The notes under the pieces were generated by a model. That model did not search any database and was not told the origin of the DNA. It saw only the letters and a list, made by a program, of their open reading frames with translations. A stretch of 64,000 nucleotides of DNA, taken from the NCBI RefSeq assembly GCF_030247195.1, contig NC_080672.1, positions 366,846,271-366,910,270 on the forward strand, read 5' to 3'. Below, piece after piece: positions 57,880-64,000 of the stretch. Position numbers and translations under genes: made by a program. The DNA is from Topomyia yanbarensis. Lineage: Eukaryota; Arthropoda; Insecta; Diptera; Culicidae. Position 1 is the first letter of the stretch, and each line of letters starts with the position of its first letter.

Positions 57880-59110
57880 AGCTTAGATGCCATGTGGTTG
57901 GAATCATGAATTGATCTACTGAACTCCTGCTTTGGTGCCGTGATGGGTAGTAAAAACATTGATATCTTGCATTATCTAGATTTTCTGGGTTTTCTTCTGT
58001 ATTGTATTGGGGATTCATGTCTAAGCTACTGGTGGCCATTAATGTTTCGCCTAAATTTTCATGTACCCTTTGTACCACGTTTGGCTTTAGATGTGTGATC
58101 TAAATCTGGGTGGAAAGATGAATTCTGACGTGTGGCAACGTTGGCTCTAATCCGAGGTGGAACACGTTGTCCTTCATCGACGGCTCCCGAGACCTCGGGT
58201 TTCATTTTCTTGTGCCTTCTCTTTATCATTATGTCCGAGAGCCAGTAAAAGAGTTGATTCTACCGCTAGAGCCTTGTTAATCGGTAGGTAACACTATAAT
58301 CAGTTGCTGGATGGTTGATATTCCTCCGCTGAACCTGAACTATTCCCCGGGAAATCCGCCAAACTCATTCTCGAAACAATATGTTCAGCTTTGAATTTAT
58401 TTCTCAAACAACTTGGAGAGGGCACAAGATAACTGTTGCGAACAGTAGGATCTATGTATCCCCGATTTCACTACTGAGATATACTTTGCTTACTTACACA
58501 CCAAACGAAAGCAGCTAAGCTCCCAGCACCAGTTGAACATTAACATTTAACCGAAGTTACTAACTCATCTGCAGTGACTCTCGACTGCTCCGGAACTAAA
58601 CTGTCAAATTGATTAATTGCAACAATTTCGTGTGGACTATCTATAGCAATCCTTCAATTACAAGAACATAGAAGTACGAAAACTTCCTGCGCATCACACT
58701 TTATGTTGTTAGTAGATGTGATAATAAGAAACCCACCATATACATCCCCAGACGAGACCAGTAGAGGTACAGGTTTTGTGTTTTTTTTTACTTAAGAATC
58801 TTCGTCAGGGGCCAGAATTTAGCACGATGATTCTCATCACAATCAACACACTTCGGTTCGATGTCATCGGTTTAGGCTCAGTAGTATGATCCTTTGCACA
58901 TCGGTGAAATCGTGGTTTCATGAGATAGTTTTTTGGGGTCGTCCCCATATCGCAGGTTGTTCATGCACGAAGTAACATCACGGTGCTGTGGGCAAACGAT
59001 TCTCACGACACGATGACTGGGAACAGGTCCCGAACGGCTTTCAAAGCAGTATTGTGTGTGCTACCTTTGACGAAGTGTATCAGAAACTGGTCGCGGAAGC
59101 TGCTGCTGTC
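57880..59110 (-). pseudogene. Possible jockey-like ORF1 (zinc-knuckle) remnant
   Basis: On the minus strand near 58800-58860, a frame gives 'CVDCDENHRAKFWP'. This resembles the last knuckle of the ORF1 nucleic-acid-binding protein of jockey-type non-LTR elements (C-x2-C-x4-H-x4-C form), with the final Cys changed. Upstream 'PRFHRCAKDHTTEPKP' could belong to the preceding region. A 66-codon minus frame (57878-58078) may be the tail after the knuckles. The reading is broken by stops and the assignment is tentative. Confidence 0.35.
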
Positions 59111-59354
59111 AATTTCATTAGCCCGACGAGTCTTCAGGTAAACTGCTATTGATAAATGCATCTACAAATTCGGTAAAACAAAAAAAATACGGCATTTATG
59201 AAATGAATGTTTAAAGCACAGGTGCATGCTAATGCTGATTTCATTTTTGGATCGGAGTTCGTTCTGAACTAACGTTTTTGTATGGCTCTTGTTAATATAA
59301 GAGCGAGCTTAGAGCGACTCGTTTCTAAAACCGAAGTCAGCATTAGTTTGGCGG

Positions 59355-59789
59355 AGAGCGAGTAAAGGCGCTTTAACCTAGGCTTAATGAGCCAGGGTTA
59401 GGTGTAAATACCTCTGTCCCATCCCAAAGGACCAAAGGAGTGACATTAATCTTTTTAGCAAAGTCACTCCCAACGTTTCATTCTAACCCCCTATAAACTG
59501 AAACGGTCGGTACGGTTGTCCTCGTTTCTTCCTCATTCAAGTTTCAAAACGATTCGTTTAAATTAAAATTTTAATTTAAATGAATAATTCAATTACCGTA
59601 TAATATTGAAACATCTTCAAACCAAACTCTGCACAGTAGGCCTGGCCGTTTCAATATTTGCGACATATTATAATATGCTTCAAATATTAATGTTAACAAG
59701 AAAAACACTCAAGAATAACTGCGGTGTTTTCCAGGATGCTTTTCAATACTGGCTGTGTAAGGGTTAGAATAGAATAGAATAGAATAGAA
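59355..59789 (+). mobile_element. SINE-like repeat, copy a, with (AGAAT)n tail
   Basis: About 435 bp beginning 'agagcgagtaaaggcg' and ending 'gctgtgtaagggttagaat' followed by five 'agaat' units. Copies b (62835-63256) and c (18580-19347, minus) have the same start and the same 3' end. Fixed 5' ends and a simple-repeat tail suggest a retroposed element. I find no RNA polymerase III B box, so the parent RNA is unknown. Non-coding. Confidence 0.7.
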
Positions 59790-59954
59790 ACCAACAGCAA
59801 TTTATATATAAATGGAGAATAATAGCCACGTATGTTTAGCTTTCCCACCAAATACGCTAGTTCTTTCACAGAATGGATTGGTTAGTTCCTGATAGAAGGA
59901 AAATATTTTTCGTAGCCTATACTTGCATCGTTAACCAAAGACGATGCCCTAACT
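59790..59954. other. Intergenic DNA, nothing recognised
   Basis: A short spacer. Its first 28 bases resemble 57510-57538 (see findings). Confidence 0.4.
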
Positions 59955-60100
59955 ATAAAGACACACGGAGAGAAAAACCTTAAATTTGGATGCACGGTGT
60001 ACCAATTTATTTTGTCCGCTAGTTTTGGTAACCAGAAATACAGCGATTGACTTGCAGTTTTAATGAATGCTTGACGAATTCTTTTTTCGAAATATTTCGC
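59955..60100 (+). repeat. Dispersed repeat, copy of 28.56 kb
   Basis: This matches 28555-28689 in the same orientation, from 'cggagagaaaa' to 'aatgcttgacgaat'. A minus frame of 97 codons overlapping it has no motif. Confidence 0.6.
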
Positions 60101-60548
60101 ATATCTACATGTTTTTCTTTGCACTAGGGAGGATATGTTCGAGAATGAAGTTAATGAGTAATAGCATATTGCCACACAGTTGGCTACTTTGCTATTGAAA
60201 ATTCATTTTATGACGAATGTCACGTTATTAGGAGAAAACGTGTCGATAAGTTGATAATTTTCAATCTTTCCATCTACCAGCTATATAAAATGAGGGACCA
60301 GACGGTCGATCAATGGCTTTGTAGTTGTTAATGTGTTTAAATTTACTCTATGCTATTTGCACCATGAAAATTATTTACTATGTATGTAAATAAAGTTTAC
60401 ATTCTTCGTATGCCTATTTAGAAGCATTTTTTTAGTTCAATCACAATGCTTCTCACGCTTTGCTTCCTATATCTGCCATATTTGTTTACATTGCTCATTT
60501 AGAACCATTGTTTTTGGTTTGATTGGAAATTTTGGCTACCACCTCCAC
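60101..60548. other. AT-rich intergenic DNA, nothing recognised
   Basis: No coding frame or repeat boundary is seen. Confidence 0.4.
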
Positions 60549-61482
60549 AGGGAAAGATGGGATAAAACGCACCCCCGGGGCAAAATGCACCTCTTGCTTA
60601 TGTCGAATACAGCTGAAAATTTCTAGAAAAGAGCAACACAAGTCGGAATCCGCAATAGTAAACATACACTGTCAAAGTTTGATAACCGTACATCAATAGC
60701 AGCTTGAGAAATAAACAAAAAACAATAACGTGCTCTTCTCACGCAATTATTGTAGCTCGTGCAACAAGGATTTTCAACTATGGTTTACTATTATATCAGA
60801 GCATTCCAGTTCTATTTATACCGTTGTGCATTATTCTGTCGCACTACATATGAAAAATGTGCTAAATAATTAACTTTTGCAAAATCGGGGCAAAATGTCC
60901 TCTTCTTTGATTTTGCTGGTTTGTTAATCGAAAACAGAAAAGTCGTTCTGAAAACCTACTAATTGCATAACCTAAGGCTGTTTAATGGCACACTTTAGTG
61001 AAAGCCCGTCAGAAAACAAAACTACTTGCTTGTTCGTTGAGTATTATGCCCCGTTGTTGCGGTGCATTCTGCCCCATTGTTGTAGTGCATTATGCCCCGT
61101 TTAGAGGTGTGCGCCGCGCCGCCGATTTCAGGTAAAAATCGGCGGCGCGCCGGCGTCACGCCAATGTGCTTACTATTTTTACATGCAATAGCCGGCGCGG
61201 CGCGGCGGCGGCGTGGCGCACACCTCTAGCCCCGTTATTGTGGTGCTTTTTATCCTCGCACAGGTGCGTTTTGCCCCGCTTATTTTTCAAAAGGTAATTT
61301 TTAATGATTTTAAAGAATAGAATTATTTTCACGTTTTTGAATATTTTGCAAAATGTTATGATTGCGATTACAGAGGAAAATGTTGGCTAAACGATACCAT
61401 TAATTAAATTATCCCAATTGATGTTATATAGCTGAGTTATAATCATATTTCATTAGGGGTGCGTTTTACCTCATCTTCCCCT
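60549..61482. mobile_element. Non-autonomous element with ~27-bp inverted termini
   Basis: The left end (60549-60575, 'agggaaagatgggataaaac') and the right end (61455-61482) are inverted repeats at about 24 of 28 bases. The interior is non-coding and unusual. The words 'ggggcaaaatgcac' and 'gtgcattNtgcccc' are repeated many times in both orientations, most densely at 61030-61275 where a ~23-base unit is tandemly repeated. It contains the nested hAT-type MITE at 61102-61228. The superfamily is unassigned because no convincing target duplication is visible. Confidence 0.6.
61102..61228. mobile_element. hAT-type MITE, 127 bp, with 8-bp target duplication
   Basis: The insert begins 'tagaggtgtgcgcc' and ends with the inverted 'ggcgcacacctcta'. 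It is flanked on both sides by GCCCCGTT (61094-61101 and 61229-61236). An 8-bp duplication and a TAGAG start are hallmarks of hAT elements. The interior is extremely G+C-rich, made of GCGGC/GCCGC words, with a small internal hairpin around 61122-61146. Too short to encode anything. Confidence 0.8.
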
Positions 61483-61530
61483 AAACATCATCTCTACTGT
61501 TAACCAGGTACTTTTTTGCGTATCCTGCAA

Positions 61531-61766
61531 AGCGCGATTCAGACGATACATCAGCTTCCGTCAACGTCAACGGAACGTCACCGTTCCGCCAGGACAAGTT
61601 AAATACTTTTCTCTTGCGCCCGTTCACACGTGCCGTACGTCAAAACGTTCCGTGCCGTTGATGTTGTGTGTGAATGCCTCCATTTAACTGCATGTAACTT
61701 ATCCTGACGGAACGGTGACGTTCCGTTGACGTTGACGGAAGCTGGTGTATCGTCTGAATCGTCCTT
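61531..61766. mobile_element. 236-bp foldback with ~68-bp arms
   Basis: Positions about 61536-61600 pair with 61697-61761 at over 90 percent. The arms contain 'ccgtcaacgtcaacggaacg', itself built from repeated 'caacgt' and 'ccgtt' words. The central 95 bases are unpaired. It lies 48 bases after the TIR element. Probably a foldback MITE. Confidence 0.7.
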
Positions 61767-62834
61767 AACTCAACCTCTCTTTCTCTATCGCAAAATTTTC
61801 TCTCATTATTGCTCTCATTCTCTCACTCACATCTAGTGTTGCCAATGTTTCAGATTCCAGACCTTTGTGATTTTATCAGACATTCAAAATTAGATGATTC
61901 ACTGCAAGGTAAACCAGTTGGCGATTTCTACAGTGCATAATCTGGATTGTCTTGTATCGCTGAGCATCTTTTCATGAATCTAAAAAATCGACGATAACCA
62001 AATATGTAAAACCGATTTGTGATGCCTATAGAACGAGCCACTGTCTTGGTTAGCTGCTCCTGTCATCTTGATTATTCGATTCTTTGTCGCTCATTACTTC
62101 TGTATTGAACGGATCTGGGGACAGCTCTTTGGGTTGAACTGGACGCCATTGTTATTGACATGTCACATTTTTTCATCCACGAAATTCAGACATTTTGTAC
62201 TAATTAGTTAATTCGTCGAGGAATATGAAGTCATTGCATCGAGATAGCGAAGATGGCCAACGGATAGATAACAGTGACGGAGACCACTGCAACCCTTAAT
62301 ATTCCTGAATATCGAAGATTGTAGCTTCCTTGATCAGTTCGACCAGGAGCGCGAAGTTGTTGGTGACGGACGCAGACTTCCTCAAGTTATCACAACAAAT
62401 TGTTGGAAAAATGCCTTCGAAGGACGAATTAAAGGTATTGTTTCAGGATAATTGCCTGACCTCTTCAACAATCAAGCAATAACGTAAATCCCTGAATAAC
62501 GTCTCCGGTAGCGGGAACGGTCAGAGTGATGACGTTCAATATTGGATGAAGAAGGGTACGACGAGCGCTGCGAACAATCTAGTGAGATTCTTCTTTTTAT
62601 ATTTATAATTTTCACTTTCGCGGATGTGTTTAATGGAATGGTTTCACTCAAATCCAAATGATTAACTGTGCCTATAGCAGGTGTGCGGGTCATGCATGTT
62701 TGTGTTCGTCATAAGTGCCGTTTCAAGACAAAACGCAGTTTTGATAATGAACCCAGAAAGTAATTGAGGTACGCCTATCTGTTGTAGATACAGGTCGAGT
62801 AGTGAAATTTAAAGGAGATCTAAACATCATTTTT
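61767..62834. other. Intergenic DNA, no gene recognised
   Basis: A 73-codon minus frame (62472-62693) has no motif. A 24-base block around 62127-62150 recurs at 63250-63274 (see findings). Confidence 0.4.
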
Positions 62835-63256
62835 AGAGCGAGTAAAGGCGCTTTATCCTAGGCTTAACAGCCAAGGCAAGGTGTAAATACCTCTGTCCCA
62901 TCCCAAAGGAGTGACATTAACCTTCTTAGCAAAGTCACTCCCAACGATTTATCATATCCCCTTCAAACGGAAACGGTTGGAACGGTTGTCCTCGTTTCTT
63001 CTTCCTTTAAGTTTCAAAACGATTCGTCATCATTCAAATCATTTATTAATTGAATAATTTGATTGCCGTTTAATTTTGAAACATCTTTAAACCAAACTCT
63101 GCCCAGTGGGCCCGGCCGGTTTAATATTTGCGACATATGAAAATATACTTCAAATATTAATATTGACAAGAAAAAACACTATAGAATAACTGTAGTGTTT
63201 TCCAGGATGCTTTTCAATACTGGCTGTGTAAGGGTTAGAATAGTATAGAATAGAAC
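62835..63256 (+). mobile_element. SINE-like repeat, copy b
   Basis: This matches copy a (59355-59789) from 'agagcgagtaaaggcg' to the 'agaat'-type tail, here shortened and mutated ('agaatagtatagaatag'). It differs from copy a by a small deletion after 'cccatcccaaagg' and scattered substitutions. Confidence 0.7.
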
Positions 63257-64000
63257 TGGACGCCATTGTCATTGACTATTGAACACAGTGGTTTTCCACT
63301 CCACAATGCAATGTAGGCGGTCATAGATCATAGATCTCCAACAAGTGGGATAGAAGAGGACAACATTCCTTATGAAAAATGGTTTGAAATGTGACCAAAC
63401 TTGATTCAATTAAGAGTTTTTGATTGTAAATCATTTAAACAAATACCTAAAGAGAAGCGTCAAAAATTAGATTTCAAACGGACCATTTAACATTTGTGGG
63501 GTGCGCAAATAATAGTTTCGGATTATGAAACAAGGATACGCGTTTAATAGAAATGGGCAGACATGTAGTATTCTATGAATCTATCAGATACAATACAGAT
63601 ATTGACTACAAAAACTTGGACTTCGTCTGGAAAGATTTGATCCTATGTATAGGCTTTCACCACGGAGAACAGAACGAAATGGAATGCTGCTATAAATCCA
63701 TCTGCGAATAGCATTTGATTAATCAGTTCGTGAAGCTGGTTACGAAAGCACAAATGAAAGTCCAAGAGACGATGCCACCGATTGCCGCTGGTCAGGATTT
63801 AAACGAATATTGCGATATTTGAGGCGAACGAGCTTTTTAAAATAATTTATTTATCAATCAGATATTGCTAATAATTTTGATGATAGGAAATCAGTTCCAG
63901 GATACGCATTTCGTGGTCAACGCAACTACAACCGACGGTAAGCTTATCAACGAGTGAAGCCTAGGGACAGATCACTTGTGGTGCATTTTAAAAAATCAGT
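63257..64000. other. Intergenic DNA to the window edge, nothing recognised
   Basis: No frame of note, no RNA gene and no transposon terminus is seen. Confidence 0.4.

Overview
This window is animal nuclear DNA, most likely from a mosquito and probably a culicine such as Aedes. It holds DD37E mariner-like (ITm) elements of a mosquito type, BEL/Pao and R1-clade retroelements, an RTE remnant of the JAM1 sort, a tRNA-derived SINE and many short foldback elements. Coding density is very low and open frames over 150 codons are almost all transposon genes. I could not identify a single host gene with confidence. The species assignment is inferred from transposon content alone.

Layout. 1-4.0 kb: GC-richer, microsatellite-rich, host-like non-coding DNA, then AT-rich filler. 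4.0-12.4 kb: a 162-bp foldback element, the first of five related ~1-kb LTR-like repeats, a SINE, an RTE remnant, a 97-bp hairpin and a repeat with a recurring self-complementary motif. 12.4-13.7 kb: ITmD37E copy A (minus strand, broken). 13.7-16.8 kb: host-like non-coding DNA. 16.8-24 kb: an inverted partner of the 10.5-kb repeat, an SINE-like repeat split by a TTAA-flanked insert, a possible host exon with a splice donor at 19.6 kb, a 195-bp hairpin, an old mariner remnant and MITEs. 24-27 kb: a decayed BEL/Pao gag-protease remnant with the second TTAA-flanked insert. 28.5-36.8 kb: LTR-like repeats, MITEs, and an R1-clade non-LTR remnant flanked on both sides by a degenerate array of a small palindromic motif. 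36.8-38.1 kb: ITmD37E copy B (minus strand, nearly intact). 38.1-41.5 kb: host-like DNA.

41.5-47.6 kb holds the best-preserved element: a BEL/Pao retrotransposon on the minus strand. Its two 349-bp LTRs read as identical, it has a 5-bp target duplication and a tRNA-Tyr primer binding site, and its long pol frame keeps every catalytic residue I checked. It has no gag. 47.8-54.1 kb: the fifth LTR-like repeat, an RNase-H-bearing non-LTR remnant, and ITmD37E copy C, whose catalytic Glu codon has become TAG. 54.1-64 kb: host-like DNA, a possible jockey-like ORF1 remnant, two more copies of the SINE-like repeat, and a TIR element holding a 127-bp hAT-type MITE with an 8-bp target duplication.

How the parts relate. 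The window is a layered record of insertions, not a pathway. The BEL element has enzymes but no capsid gene, so it would need gag from a relative. The ITm copies carry different lesions, and copy B is closest to a working transposase. The many MITEs presumably depended on transposases encoded elsewhere. I found no novel multi-gene system. The most informative items are the gag-less but recent BEL insertion, the catalytic-residue stop in ITm copy C, the nested hAT MITE, the TTAA-flanked pair, the palindromic array around the R1 remnant, and several long hairpins that could be small-RNA sources.
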